A program made the position numbers and the translations under genes. This document shows positions 17,583 to 27,188 of a stretch of 64,000 nucleotides of DNA, one piece after another. The notes under the pieces are model-generated. The model made no database searches and was not told the origin of the DNA. It saw only the letters and a list, made by a program, of their open reading frames with translations. Location: assembly GCA_963761775.1 (NCBI GenBank), contig CAVXIF010000012.1, positions 296,812 through 360,811 of the forward strand. The letters are read 5' to 3'. The stretch is from Parerythrobacter_A sp963761775. Its GTDB lineage: Bacteria > Pseudomonadota > Alphaproteobacteria > Sphingomonadales > Sphingomonadaceae. How positions within the stretch are numbered: position 1 is the stretch's first letter; each line of letters starts with the position of its first letter.

Positions 17583-18257
17583 ATGACCGCCTCTCCTGCA
17601 TCCGAACCGGCCCACGGTCCGCCCGCCAACCACACCAGGCTACACCGGCGCGGGCTGATGTTCATCCTGTCCTCTCCTTCCGGCGCGGGCAAGACCACCA
17701 TCTCGCGCATGTTGCTTGACGGAGACGAGCGGATCAAACTGTCCGTCTCCGTCACTACACGCCCGCCCCGCCCCGGCGAGGTGGACGGGGTGCATTACCA
17801 CTTCGTCTCCGATGCCGAGTTCGACGCGATGGTGGCAGAAGACGATTTCTACGAATACGCGCCCGTCTTCGGCTATCGCTACGGCACACCAAAGGGCCGC
17901 ATCCGCACCGCGTTGAAGAATGGGCAAGACTTCCTGTTCGACATCGACTGGCAGGGCACGCAGCAGCTGTATCAGAAAGACCAGCAGGACGTCGTCCGCG
18001 TCTTCATCCTGCCCCCCAGCATCGACGAACTGCGCCGCCGCCTCGAAAGCCGCGCACAGGACGAATCCGACATAATCGACGCCCGCATGGACCGCGCCCG
18101 TGCCGAAATCAGCCACTGGGACGCCTACGATTACGTGGTCATCAACGACGACGTGGATACGTGCTTCGCCAAGGTCGCGCGGATACTGGCGGCGGAACGG
18201 ATGAAGCGGCAACGGCAGACGGGGCTGATCCCGTTCGTTCGGGAGTTGATGGGGTGA
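17583..18257 (+). CDS. gmk: guanylate kinase
   Basis: Phosphorylates GMP to GDP with ATP. 224 residues from ATG 17583, which has GGAGG about 4 bases upstream. P-loop LSSPSGAGKTTISRML, GMP-binding SVSVTTRPPRPGEVDGVHYH, DWQGTQQL, and lid region RRRLESRAQDESDIIDARM are all intact. The first 20 or so residues are an extension beyond the usual start. Follows sspB and the small gene after a short gap. Confidence 0.96.
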   Translation: MTASPASEPAHGPPANHTRLHRRGLMFILSSPSGAGKTTISRMLLDGDERIKLSVSVTTRPPRPGEVDGVHYHFVSDAEFDAMVAEDDFYEYAPVFGYRYGTPKGRIRTALKNGQDFLFDIDWQGTQQLYQKDQQDVVRVFILPPSIDELRRRLESRAQDESDIIDARMDRARAEISHWDAYDYVVINDDVDTCFAKVARILAAERMKRQRQTGLIPFVRELMG

Positions 18258-18371
18258 CCGGGTGGCAGTATTTGTAACAAGCGCAGAAATCGATCGCTTT
18301 CCTAAACTGCTTGCCCTGATCCTGTATCTGCACCGACGTTAATGCTTTTTTTACCAGCCCTGACTAGCTCG

Positions 18372-18390
18372 AACTGTATTAATAACAGTT
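18372..18390. promoter_or_regulatory. short palindrome upstream of the diguanylate cyclase gene
   Basis: AACTGT and ACAGTT face each other around seven A/T-only bases, 24 bases before the ATG of the GGDEF gene, within a locally AT-rich stretch. The position fits an operator or core promoter. The binding protein is unknown and the site was seen only once. Confidence 0.3.
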
Positions 18391-18413
18391 AGCTATTCGG
18401 GACGACAAGAGCC

Positions 18414-19580
18414 ATGAACGCCGCACCACAAGTGGAAAGATGCGGGCGTACCGGGTGGCAAGCCGCTTCGGATCCCTCGAACATTACGGCATCGATCGAG
18501 ACGCTCCAAGTGCAGCGGGCCGTCGCGCATGTTCCGATGATCTACCTGGTCGCCGTCTTTAATCTGGTCGCGGTCATGGCGCTATGCGCGCATGACGGGA
18601 TCGAACTGCGCTTCTACGGATGGATGGGTGTCTTTGCGGTCGCCTGTCTTGCGCGCATGGCGGTTTGGGTACGGCTGCGCCGCAGCGACATGCCGGTGGC
18701 GAACCCGAAAAAACTGATACGAAACCTGACGGTTGTTTCTGTCTCCATCATCACGTTTTTGAGCATCTGGTCGGTCTTCGCGATATCGACCGATATGTTC
18801 GCGAACCAGGTACTGATACCCATGTCGCTGGTATTCGGGTCAACCTGTATCGCGCATTGTCTTGCGTCGGTAAAAAAAGCGGCGGTTGCCGTGTTGGTCG
18901 TTGGCGTAACGCCGTCCGCTTTGACGATGATAATGTTTGGCGATTTTGATCAGGTCATCATGGGGTCCAGCATGATAACCATCGAGATCCTGATGATCCG
19001 GTTCATTATCGACAGCTACAACCAGATTGTCTCCGGTTTGCACCTGCGGCAGACGATATGGCACCAGGCGCACAGCGATCCGCTGACATCGCTCGCCAAC
19101 CGCCGTGCGATGATGATGCACCTGGAACAGGCGAGTGATCCGACACGTAGCGGCGCAGACGTGTTCTCGGTCGCTCTCATGGACCTGAACGCATTCAAGC
19201 AGGTCAATGATACGCTGGGTCATGATATTGGCGACGACTTACTGGTGGAGGTTGCGCAACGGCTCGAAAGAAGCAGAGCCGAACATGAGGTTGTGGGCCG
19301 TCTTGGCGGTGACGAGTTCCTGATATTCATGCCCGGCGTAGGCACGGCGGACGCCGCGATGGCACGGGCCACGGCCTATCTGTCCAGTCTGGCGAAACCG
19401 GTTACGATAAAGGGGCATGTCCTTACCCCGTCGGCCAGTATTGGCGTCGCGGTCCAGGGGCTTGACGGGCAACTGCCTGCCGACATCCTGAAAGCAGCTG
19501 ATCAGGCGTTATATGCCATGAAACGATCGGAAAAAATTACGACTGAAACCGGGTCCAAAAAGCACCTTCGTGCAGCGTAA
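18414..19580 (+). CDS. membrane-anchored diguanylate cyclase (GGDEF domain)
   Basis: 388 residues. The N-terminal half has about six hydrophobic spans (from IYLVAVFNLVAVMALC to MITIEILMIRFIIDSY). The C-terminal half is a GGDEF domain: SDPLTSLANRRAMMMHL, NDTLGHDIGDDLLVEVAQRL and the intact active loop GRLGGDEFLIF. It should make cyclic di-GMP from two GTP. No RxxD inhibitory site is seen just before GGDEF, so product feedback may be missing. No EAL domain. Single gene with its own upstream AT-rich region and a hairpin after the stop. Confidence 0.93.
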   Translation: MNAAPQVERCGRTGWQAASDPSNITASIETLQVQRAVAHVPMIYLVAVFNLVAVMALCAHDGIELRFYGWMGVFAVACLARMAVWVRLRRSDMPVANPKKLIRNLTVVSVSIITFLSIWSVFAISTDMFANQVLIPMSLVFGSTCIAHCLASVKKAAVAVLVVGVTPSALTMIMFGDFDQVIMGSSMITIEILMIRFIIDSYNQIVSGLHLRQTIWHQAHSDPLTSLANRRAMMMHLEQASDPTRSGADVFSVALMDLNAFKQVNDTLGHDIGDDLLVEVAQRLERSRAEHEVVGRLGGDEFLIFMPGVGTADAAMARATAYLSSLAKPVTIKGHVLTPSASIGVAVQGLDGQLPADILKAADQALYAMKRSEKITTETGSKKHLRAA

Positions 19581-19583
19581 GCA

Positions 19584-19610
19584 GATAAGTTCCGATCTTA
19601 TCCGTTTTGC
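19584..19610 (+). terminator. likely terminator of the GGDEF gene
   Basis: Four bases after the TAA, GATAAG pairs with CTTATC across a seven-base loop, followed by CGTTTTG. The stem is short with only four consecutive T, so a weak rho-independent terminator is the best reading. Confidence 0.45.
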
Positions 19611-19768
19611 TGTTGGACCTGTCCTACTGCACAATGGCAAATTGCCACGGGCGAACCTTTATTTGAAAACCGTATGCGCGTGGTGGTTTGTGGCATCGTT
19701 GCCAATATCACGAAGGAAGCCACTCCCGGCCTAAACTTCCCTATACTTCCGGCGCGACGCCGACCAAG

Positions 19769-20578
19769 TCACTCGCCGCCGGGATCGACGAAATTGCCCG
19801 CGCCGACATTGGCGTTCACCACGCCGCCGTCGATCGGGATAGTGGTGCCGACCACGTAGTCGCCAGCGCGGCTGAGGAGGTAGATCGCGCCTGCCGCCAT
19901 GTCCTCGGTCACGCCGATGCGGCGGCTGGGGATGCCTTTTTCGACCATGTCGGCATTGTCGCGCGCGGCGCGGTTCATGGCGCTGGGGAAGGCGCCGGGG
20001 CCGATGCCGTTGACCACGATATTGTGTCCGACCAGCTCCGCCGCCATCCGCCGGGTCAAGTGGATGAGGCCCGCTTTCGATGCCTGGTAGGGATAGGTCG
20101 GCCACGGGTTCGTCTTCATCCCGTCGATGCTGGCGATCATCAGCACCTTGGCGGGACGGTCCTTGCTCGCCGCGGCTTTCAGCAGCGGCAGGAGCTTCTG
20201 CGTCAGGAAGAACGGCGTCTTGACGTTGAGGTCCATCGTGCGGTCCCAGCCCGCTTCGGTGAACGTCTCGAACGGCTCGCCCCACGCGGCACCCGCATTG
20301 TTGACCAGCAGGTCGAGCTTGTCCTCGCGTTCGCTCAAGTCGTCCACAAGTCGCGTGATCCCGTCCATCTGCGACAGGTCTCCGGTCAGGCCGATGACCT
20401 TGTCACCCAGCTCCGCGGACGTGGCGTCCACCTGCTCCTTCTTGCGGGCGACGATATAGACCTTGGCGCAGCCTGCCTCCAGCAAGCCTTCCACGATCAT
20501 CTTGCCGATGCCGCGCGATCCGCCCGTCACCAGTGCTATCTTGCCTTCGAGGCCGAACAGGTCCGTCAGTTTCATCAT
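19769..20578 (-). CDS. SDR family oxidoreductase of an acyl-CoA catabolic locus
   Basis: 269-residue classical short-chain dehydrogenase: cofactor motif LVTGGSRGIGKMIVEGL, NNAGAAWGEPFE, catalytic Ser in VLMIASIDGMK and YPYQASKAGLIHLTRRMA with the Tyr-x-x-x-Lys pair, then GPGAFPSAMN. The ATG at 20578 is preceded by CAGGAG; a second ATG follows directly. The family includes 3-hydroxyacyl-CoA and 3-hydroxybutyrate-type dehydrogenases. Together with the acyl-CoA dehydrogenases upstream on the same strand, an acyl-chain substrate is likely, but the exact one cannot be read from the sequence. Confidence 0.9.
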   Translation of the reverse strand: MMKLTDLFGLEGKIALVTGGSRGIGKMIVEGLLEAGCAKVYIVARKKEQVDATSAELGDKVIGLTGDLSQMDGITRLVDDLSEREDKLDLLVNNAGAAWGEPFETFTEAGWDRTMDLNVKTPFFLTQKLLPLLKAAASKDRPAKVLMIASIDGMKTNPWPTYPYQASKAGLIHLTRRMAAELVGHNIVVNGIGPGAFPSAMNRAARDNADMVEKGIPSRRIGVTEDMAAGAIYLLSRAGDYVVGTTIPIDGGVVNANVGAGNFVDPGGE

Positions 20579-20630
20579 CGTGTATCTCCTGATAACGCCC
20601 CTCCTCTCAAGAAGAGGAGGCAAATGCGAA

Positions 20631-21770
20631 CTAATACCCCTGCAACTGCGCCACGCGCTCGGTGTGGTAATAGGCGTCGCCAAGAAATTCCTGCAACGCC
20701 CGGTCGCGCTTCATGTAGAGGCCGATGTCGTATTCGTCGGTCATGCCGATGCCGCCATGCATCTGGACGCCTTCCTTGACGGCAAGGCCCGCTGCGGCGG
20801 CGACCTTGGCCTTGGCGACGGAGACCATCAGCTCGGCTTTGTCGCTGCCCGCATCGAGCAACTGCTGGGCCTTGATTGTCACGGCGCGGGCGATCTCGAC
20901 TTCGGAATAAAGGTGCGCAGCGCGGTGCTGCAAGGCCTGGAACTCGCCGATCAGCTTGCCGAACTGCTTCCTTTGCTTGAGGTAATCGACGGTCATGTCC
21001 ATCGCGCCGCGCGCCACGCCGACGCCCTCCGCCGCCGCGCCGATGCGGCCTGCGTGCAGCATCGCGTTCAGAATTTCGCGCCCGCCATCGACTTCGCCGA
21101 TAACCGCATCGCCGTCCAGCTCCACCCCGTCGAAGGTGGTGTGCGTTGCCATCGAGGCATCGACCAGCCGGACGCTGTCATGGCTCATGCCGTCCGCGTC
21201 CTTGGGCACGGCGAACAGGGTGATGCCGTCGGCGTCGCTGTCCGAACCGGAAGTGCGCGCGGCGACCACCAGCATGTCGGCGCTGGCGCCTTGCAGGACG
21301 AAGTCCTTCTTGCCCGACAGCTTGAAGCCATTGCCCGACTTCTCCGCCTTGGTGGCGATGCGTTCCGGGCGGTGCTTCGCGCCTTCGTCGATTGCGACGG
21401 CATAGACCGACTTGCCCTCGACCACACCGGGCAGATAGCGTTCGCGCAGTTCCGCGCTGCCATGTTTCAGCGCGGTCGTGGCCAGCACCGACGTGGTCAG
21501 GAACGGCGACGGTGTCAGGTTGCGGCCGATCTCTTCCAGCACGATGCCCGCCTCGACATGGCCCATGCCCAGCCCGCCATCGTCCTCGCCGACAAGGATG
21601 CCGTTCAGGCCCAGCTCCGCGAATTGCTCCCACAACCGGTGGCCGAAGCCGTCCTTGCAATCGCGGTCGCGCCAGTGGCGCAACTGTTTCGCGATGCTGC
21701 CTTCTTCGGCCATGAAGCCGCTGGCGGTCTCGGCCAGCATGGCCTGATCGTCGTCGTGATAAAGGGGCAT
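20631..21770 (-). CDS. acyl-CoA dehydrogenase (FadE family)
   Basis: 379-residue flavoenzyme. Hallmarks: LNGILVGEDDGGLGMGHVEA in the N-terminal domain, the central beta-domain VDASMATHTTFDGVELDGD, and the C-terminal helices LKQRKQFGKLIGEFQALQH and GVQMHGGIGMTDEYDIGLYM. It resembles the smaller partner of heteromeric acyl-CoA dehydrogenases of actinobacteria and sphingomonads. Situated next to a second, longer-type paralogue (21926-23089), so a two-subunit enzyme is plausible. The catalytic Glu could not be placed with certainty by eye. Confidence 0.9.
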   Translation of the reverse strand: MPLYHDDDQAMLAETASGFMAEEGSIAKQLRHWRDRDCKDGFGHRLWEQFAELGLNGILVGEDDGGLGMGHVEAGIVLEEIGRNLTPSPFLTTSVLATTALKHGSAELRERYLPGVVEGKSVYAVAIDEGAKHRPERIATKAEKSGNGFKLSGKKDFVLQGASADMLVVAARTSGSDSDADGITLFAVPKDADGMSHDSVRLVDASMATHTTFDGVELDGDAVIGEVDGGREILNAMLHAGRIGAAAEGVGVARGAMDMTVDYLKQRKQFGKLIGEFQALQHRAAHLYSEVEIARAVTIKAQQLLDAGSDKAELMVSVAKAKVAAAAGLAVKEGVQMHGGIGMTDEYDIGLYMKRDRALQEFLGDAYYHTERVAQLQGY

Positions 21771-21798
21771 AAACTCTCCGCAGGGTTATCGTTTTTTC

Positions 21799-21884
21799 GT
21801 CACCCCGGACTTGATCCAGAGTCCAGCTTGCTTTTGGCGCCGCGCTGGGAAGGAAGCTGGATCCCGGGTCAGGCCCGGGATGAC
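21799..21884. repeat. REP-like imperfect inverted repeat
   Basis: The 155-base gap between two acyl-CoA dehydrogenase genes contains two arms (about 21799-21829 and 21854-21884) that are inverted, diverged copies: one reads GTCACCCCGGACTTGATCC, the other, reversed, GTCATCCCGGGCCTGACCC, and both continue TCCAGCTT. Elements with this core are scattered in alphaproteobacterial intergenic regions. It probably forms a stem in RNA and may act as an attenuator or mRNA stabiliser within the transcript. Confidence 0.6.
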
Positions 21885-21925
21885 GCAGGGGCGGGTCGGG
21901 GACGACGAATGGTCGGCATCGGCCT

Positions 21926-23089
21926 TCAGCCGCCCGGCAGTTCCAGGATGCGCTTGCTGATGACGTTCAGCATGACTTCGCTGGTCCCGCCCTCAATGCT
22001 GTTGGCCTTGGTGCGCAACCAGCCGCGCGGGGCCTTGCCGCCGCCGGTGTCCTCGCTGTCCCACTCCAGGCTGCGCGAACCGCCTGCACTCATCATCAGT
22101 TCGTGGCGGCGCTTGTTCAGCTCGGTGCCGACATATTTCATCATGTTGGGCTGCGCCGGATGCGCCTTTCCGACCTTGATTTCGTCGAGGAACTTCTCGC
22201 CCATCGCGCCATAGGCCAGCGCATCGACATCGAACGCCGCGAGGTCGGCGCGCAATATCGGATCAAGTTCTCCGGCGTGTCGGAGCATTGCAGCGCCGAT
22301 CGCACTGGTCCGGTCGCCGCCTTCGGCTCCCGAAATCATCTCGCGTTCGTGACCGAGCAAATATTTCGCCACGTCCCAGCCGCGATTTATCTCGCCCACG
22401 AACTGGTCCTTGGGCACTTTCACGTCGTCGAAGAACGTCTCGCAGAACGGACTGTTGCCGCTGATGAGCAGGATCGGCTTGGTGCTGACACCCTCGCTTG
22501 CCATGTCGAACAGCATGAAGGTGATGCCCTTGTACTTGTCCGCCTTGTCGGTGCGGACCAGACAGAATATCCAGTCGGCTTCGTCGGCGTAGCTGGTCCA
22601 GATCTTCTGGCCGTTGACGATCCAGTGGTCGCCAGCATCCTCACCGAACGTCTGCATCGACACGAGGTCGGAACCGCTGCCTGGCTCGGAATAGCCCTGG
22701 CACCAGCGAATTTCGCCGCGCGCGATTTCGCCGAGATAATGGACCTTTTGCTCTTCGGTGCCGAATTTCAGCAAGGCAGGGCCAAGCATCCAGATACCGA
22801 AGCTGCTGAGGGGCGAGCGGGCATTGATGGCCGCCATTTCCTGCCGCAGCACCTTGGCCTCGGCGGCGGACAGGCCCGCGCCGCCATAGGCTTTGGGCCA
22901 GGCAGGAACGGTGTAGCCTTTCGCCACGCACGCCTCGAACCAGCTTTTCTGCGCATCGTTCTTGAACGTCGCGTTGCGGCCGCCCCAATAGACGTCTTCC
23001 TCGTCGCGAACAGGCTGGCGCATTTCGGGCGGGCAGTTGGCTTCCAGCCACGCGCGGGTTTCGGTGCGGAAGGTGTCGATATCGGTCAT
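21926..23089 (-). CDS. acyl-CoA dehydrogenase
   Basis: 387 residues from ATG 23089, preceded by a GGAGAG-like site. Motifs: WCQGYSEPGSGSDLVSMQT (flavin and substrate region), VNGQKIWTSYADEADWIFC, FDDVKVPKDQFVGEINRGW and the C-terminal RTKANSIEGGTSEVMLNVIS, where the ANSIEGGTSE loop carries a Glu/Gly pattern typical of this family. First gene of a minus-strand set with the second dehydrogenase and the SDR. Similar pairs oxidise cyclic, branched or side-chain acyl-CoAs; the substrate is not determinable here. Confidence 0.92.
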   Translation of the reverse strand: MTDIDTFRTETRAWLEANCPPEMRQPVRDEEDVYWGGRNATFKNDAQKSWFEACVAKGYTVPAWPKAYGGAGLSAAEAKVLRQEMAAINARSPLSSFGIWMLGPALLKFGTEEQKVHYLGEIARGEIRWCQGYSEPGSGSDLVSMQTFGEDAGDHWIVNGQKIWTSYADEADWIFCLVRTDKADKYKGITFMLFDMASEGVSTKPILLISGNSPFCETFFDDVKVPKDQFVGEINRGWDVAKYLLGHEREMISGAEGGDRTSAIGAAMLRHAGELDPILRADLAAFDVDALAYGAMGEKFLDEIKVGKAHPAQPNMMKYVGTELNKRRHELMMSAGGSRSLEWDSEDTGGGKAPRGWLRTKANSIEGGTSEVMLNVISKRILELPGG

Positions 23090-23267
23090 CGCTGCGCTCT
23101 CCAGAGTGTGTTCCTTGCTGGTGAATGTGCGACAGGCGGGCGATTGACGCAAGCGTAAAGCAGACGGGCCGTGGCGCACCGGCGATGCCGTAGCGGCAAC
23201 GAGTTTGCGTTTGACGCAGGGCAAGGCACGGCTACCCTGATCGTGCACATACGGGTGGGAGAATTGC

Positions 23268-24711
23268 ATGGCGTTCACGACCGGAAAGCTGCCCCTGTGG
23301 CTTCGCGCTGCAAACGGTTCGGGTGCAGTCGCGTTTGGGGTCAAGGACAGCGGTTTTTCGTTCTTCCTCCTGCCATTCTACAACCTCGTGCTTGGTGTCG
23401 ACGCAGCAGTTGTCAGCTTGGCATTGGCTACCGCCCTCATCGTCGACGCGCTCGTCGATCCCATGCTCGGTCACTTGTCCGACCGGACCTACACCCGCTG
23501 GGGCAAGCGCCTGCCGTGGCTATATGCCGCGCCGGTCCCGCTCGCCTTTATGTGGACGCTGCTGTGGTCTCCGCCCTTCACCGGAACGCCGGGTTTCTGG
23601 GAGATATTGGCGCTTGCTGTGGGCGTGCGCTTGTTATTGTCGGCCTGTGAAGTCCCGTCGATCAGCATGGTACCGGAAATTACCGAAGATTACGACGAGC
23701 GCACCACCTTGTTTCGCTTTCGCTTTCTGTCGGCATGGTTCGGCGGGCTGCTGATGATGGTACTGGCGTTCAGCGTGTTTCTGCCGACCCCCAAAGCGCA
23801 ACTGCAACCCGAAGGATACGCTGCATATGGCGTTTGCGGGGCCATACTGATCGCGATATCGGTCATGGGGTCCGCCGCATTGCAGCACCGCGTGGTAGCG
23901 CACCAGCCGGCAACACGCCCGCCACCGTTCTCGATCAGGAATGCCTTTGCCGAGATTTTCGATGCATTCGGCGAACGGGCCTTCGTCATCTTCGCACTCG
24001 GCGCGCTGGCTGCCTATGTCGCACAGGGGATGACCTTTTCGATCACGCAATATGTGAACCTCTATGTCTGGCAGTTTGGCGAGCTGGCCTTCCAGTTCTA
24101 TCCGGCCATCCTGTTCGCATCGGTTGTCACGATGTTCGTTTTGGTCGGGTCGTTGCACCGCCGCTGGGGAAAGCCCGGTACAGCATGGCGCATGGCGATT
24201 GCCGCAGCGGCTGTTCTACTTCGTTCCGTATGTTCTGTACCTGTCCGGTGTCTGGCCTGCGCCGGGCACGCTCGTCAGCACGGCGGGCATCTATGTGTCT
24301 TATTATCTCGCGAATACGGCCAGCGTGATCGCGCTTATTTCCGCGACGTCGATGGTTGCCGAAATCGTCGAGGCGTTTGAAGAGCGAACCGACAAGCGCG
24401 CCGAAGGAACGTTCTATTCGGGCAACTGGCTGGTACAGAAATGCGCAACGGGCGGGGGTATCCTGCTGACCGGTTTCATCGTCGGTCAAGCAGGTATCGA
24501 ACCGGGAACACAGCAGGCGGCTGTCGGAAGCGATGCGGTGCGCACCATCGTCGTGCTGTATCTGGTTTTCTCGGTAGCCCTGGCGCTGTTCGCAGCATTC
24601 TGGCTGGCCCGTTTTCCTATTACCCGCGAACAGCACGAGGCGCGGCTGGCGCGCCGCGCGGCAGCGAAAGCAGGCATTCCGCCTGTAAAGAAACCAGAAC
24701 CCTTGGCCTGA
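23268..24711 (+). pseudogene. MFS transporter of the glycoside-pentoside-hexuronide type, frameshifted
   Basis: A 12-span major facilitator. The first frame (23268 to about 24205) gives LWLRAANGSGAVAFGVKDSG, the cation-symporter motif RTYTRWGKRLPW, and spans 1-8. Near 24205, in GCAGCGGCTG, the frame changes and continues LFYFVPYVLYLSGVWPAPG to the TGA at 24711, giving spans 9-12 and the C-terminal tail. Removing one G restores a single protein of about 480 residues. It heads the plus-strand set with the ACAD11-like dehydrogenase, Zn-alcohol dehydrogenase and kinase, so it may import their substrate. Divergent from 21926-23089 with 178 bases between. Confidence 0.82.
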
Positions 24712-24768
24712 ACGTCCAAGCGTGCAACGGACATAACAACGCATTTAATTTGAAGAGGAAGAGGCAAC

Positions 24769-26090
24769 ATGGATTTCGAACCCACCGACCGGCAGACCCA
24801 TTGGCGCGACCGCGTGCGCGACTTCATCGAAGCCAATGTCCGCCCCAATCTCGACACCTATGCAAAACAGGACGCCGAGGGCGAACGCTGGAAAGTGTTG
24901 CAGGTTATCGAGGACCAGAAAGCCAAGGCCAGGGACGCCGGTATCTGGAACCTGTTCATGCCGCCGCGCGGGCAACTGAGCCATGTCGACGACACTATGA
25001 GTTCGAAGGACCGGGCCTGACCAATCTGGAATACGCGCTGTGCGCCGAGGAAATGGGGCGCATTGGCTGGGCCAGCGAAGTCTTTAACTGCTCCGCCCCT
25101 GACACCGGCAATATGGAAGTGTTCCACCGTTATGGCACGCGCGCGCAAAAGGACGAATGGCTGACGCCGCTGATGAACGGCGACATTCGCAGCGCCTTCC
25201 TGATGACCGAACCTTTCGTTGCCAGCTCGGACGCGACGAATATCGAAACCCGTATCGAGCGCGATGGCGACGAATATGTCATCAATGGCCGCAAATGGTG
25301 GTCCAGCGGCCTGGGCGATCCACGTTGCAAGGTCGCCATCGTGATGGGCAAGACCGATCTGGAAGCCAACCGGCACCAGCAGCAGTCGATGATCCTGATG
25401 CCGATCGAGACAGAAGGCGTGAATATCATCCGTCACCTGCCCGTATTCGGTTACGACGATGCGCCGCACGGCCATATGGAAGTCGAGATGACCGATGTGC
25501 GCGTGCCCGCCACCAACCTGTTGCTGGGCGAAGGGCGCGGGTTCGAAATCGCGCAGGGCCGCCTCGGGCCGGGCCGCATCCATCACTGCATGCGGACCAT
25601 CGGCGTTGCCGAGGAAGCGCTGGCGAAAATGTGCAGCCGCCTGCAATCGCGCGAGGCGTTCGGCAAGCCGATCTACAAGCATTCGGTCTGGGAAGAACGC
25701 GTTGCGCGCGCCCGTATCGACATCGACATGACGCGCTTGCTGTGCCTGAAAGCTGCCGACATGATGGACAAGGTGGGCAACAAGTCCGCCAAGCAGGAAA
25801 TCGCCATGATCAAGGTGCAGGCGCCGAACATGGCACTAAGCATTATCGACGATGCGATTCAGGCGCATGGTGGCGGCGGTGTGTCCAACGATTACGGTCT
25901 GGCGCAGGCTTACGCGCACCAGCGCACGCTGCGGCTGGCGGACGGCCCGGACGAGGTTCATGCGCGCTCCATCGCCCGCATCGAGTTTGCCCGCCATGCG
26001 CCCATGCCGGACGACACGGCGAATGCGCTGAAGGGTCAGGGCAATTCGGCGAGCGCGGGCGGGGCAGCCGCCAGTGCGAGTGCTGCTTAA
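24769..26090 (+). pseudogene. ACAD10/11-like acyl-CoA dehydrogenase, frameshifted near 24996
   Basis: Start ATG 24769 with AGAGGAAGAGG upstream. Frame one covers MDFEPTDRQTHWRDRVRDFI to about 24996; frame two continues YEFEGPGLTNLEYALCAEEM to TAA 26090. One missing base in CGACACTATG explains the break; the joined protein is about 440 residues. The core is strikingly close to the dehydrogenase domain of vertebrate ACAD11 as I remember it: SEVFNCSAPDTGNMEVFHRY, MTEPFVASSDATNIE, INGRKWWSSGLGDPRCKVAI, RGFEIAQGRLGPGRIHHCMR and LRLADGPDEVH. The expected role is elimination of phosphate from a 4-phosphoacyl-CoA to give an enoyl-CoA, working with the kinase at 27188. Confidence 0.88.
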
Positions 26091-26102
26091 GCGGATGATA
26101 CA

Positions 26103-27188
26103 ATGACGAAAGCTGCCATTCTGGAAGCGACGGGTGAATCACTTGTCATCGGCGAAATCACCGTCGCCGAGCCGATGCCGCACGAAGTGTTGATCGACAC
26201 GCGCGCCTGCGGGCTGTGCCATTCGGACCTGCACTTCATCGACGGCGCCTATCCCCATGCCCTTCCTCTTGTGCCCGGTCACGAGGCGGCGGGTGTGGTG
26301 CGCGCCGTGGGCAGCGAAGTGCGTTCGGTGGAACCGGGCGATCATGTCGTCACTTGCCTTTCCGCGTTCTGCGGCCAATGCGAGTTCTGCGTCACCGGAC
26401 ACATGGCACTATGCCTCGGTGGCGCAACCCGCAGGCCGAAGGACGCCGCGCCCCGCCTGTCCCGTGACGGGCAGGCGATGCAGCAACTCCTCAACCTGTC
26501 GGCGCTGTCCGAACAAATGCTGATCCACGAAAACGCCTGCGTCGCCATCGACAAGGACATGCCGCTGGACCGTGCTGCGATTTTGGGGTGCGCGGTGACG
26601 ACGGGTGCAGGGGCGGTGTTCAACGCGGCAAAGATCGTGCCGGGCGAAACCGTGGCGGTGGTCGGCTGCGGTGGGGTCGGGCTGGCGACGGTCAATGCCG
26701 CAAGAATTGCGGGTGCGGGCAAGGTCATCGCGCTCGACCCGCTGCCGGAAAAACGCGCGCTGGCCGAAACGCTGGGCGCAACGCACAGCTTCGATCCGAC
26801 CGCGGAGGGCGTGGCAAAGGATATCGTCAAGCTGACCGGCGGCGGTGTACATTACGCCATCGAGGCAGTCGGGCGGCAGGCCAGTGCGGACATGGCGGTC
26901 AACCTGCTCCGGCGCGGCGGCACCGCCATCGTGCTGGGCATGATGCCGCTCGATTGCAAAGTCGGTCTGGGCGCGATGGATTTGCTGGGCGGCAAGAAGC
27001 TGCAAGGTGCGATCATGGGCTTCAACCATTTTCCGGTCGATTTGCCGCGTCTCGTTGATTTCTACCTGCGCGGCCTGCTCGACCTCGACACGATTATCGC
27101 GGAACGCATCGGTCTGGACGACGTGAATGCCGGGTTCGACAAGCTGCGCGAAGGACACGCTGCGCGCAGCGTGGTGATGTTCGACTGA
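26103..27188 (+). CDS. zinc-dependent alcohol dehydrogenase (MDR family)
   Basis: 361 residues. Catalytic zinc site CGLCHSDLHF and GHEAAGVVRAVG; structural zinc lobe with four Cys in FCGQCEFCVTGHMALC; NAD-binding VAVVGCGGVGLATVNAARI and VIALDPLPEKRALA. It is close to class III-type and mycothiol- or aryl-alcohol-type enzymes. Thirteen bases after the acyl-CoA dehydrogenase and overlapping the kinase gene by one base (TGATG), so all three should be one operon. It probably oxidises an alcohol intermediate of the same pathway. Confidence 0.92.
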   Translation: MTKAAILEATGESLVIGEITVAEPMPHEVLIDTRACGLCHSDLHFIDGAYPHALPLVPGHEAAGVVRAVGSEVRSVEPGDHVVTCLSAFCGQCEFCVTGHMALCLGGATRRPKDAAPRLSRDGQAMQQLLNLSALSEQMLIHENACVAIDKDMPLDRAAILGCAVTTGAGAVFNAAKIVPGETVAVVGCGGVGLATVNAARIAGAGKVIALDPLPEKRALAETLGATHSFDPTAEGVAKDIVKLTGGGVHYAIEAVGRQASADMAVNLLRRGGTAIVLGMMPLDCKVGLGAMDLLGGKKLQGAIMGFNHFPVDLPRLVDFYLRGLLDLDTIIAERIGLDDVNAGFDKLREGHAARSVVMFD

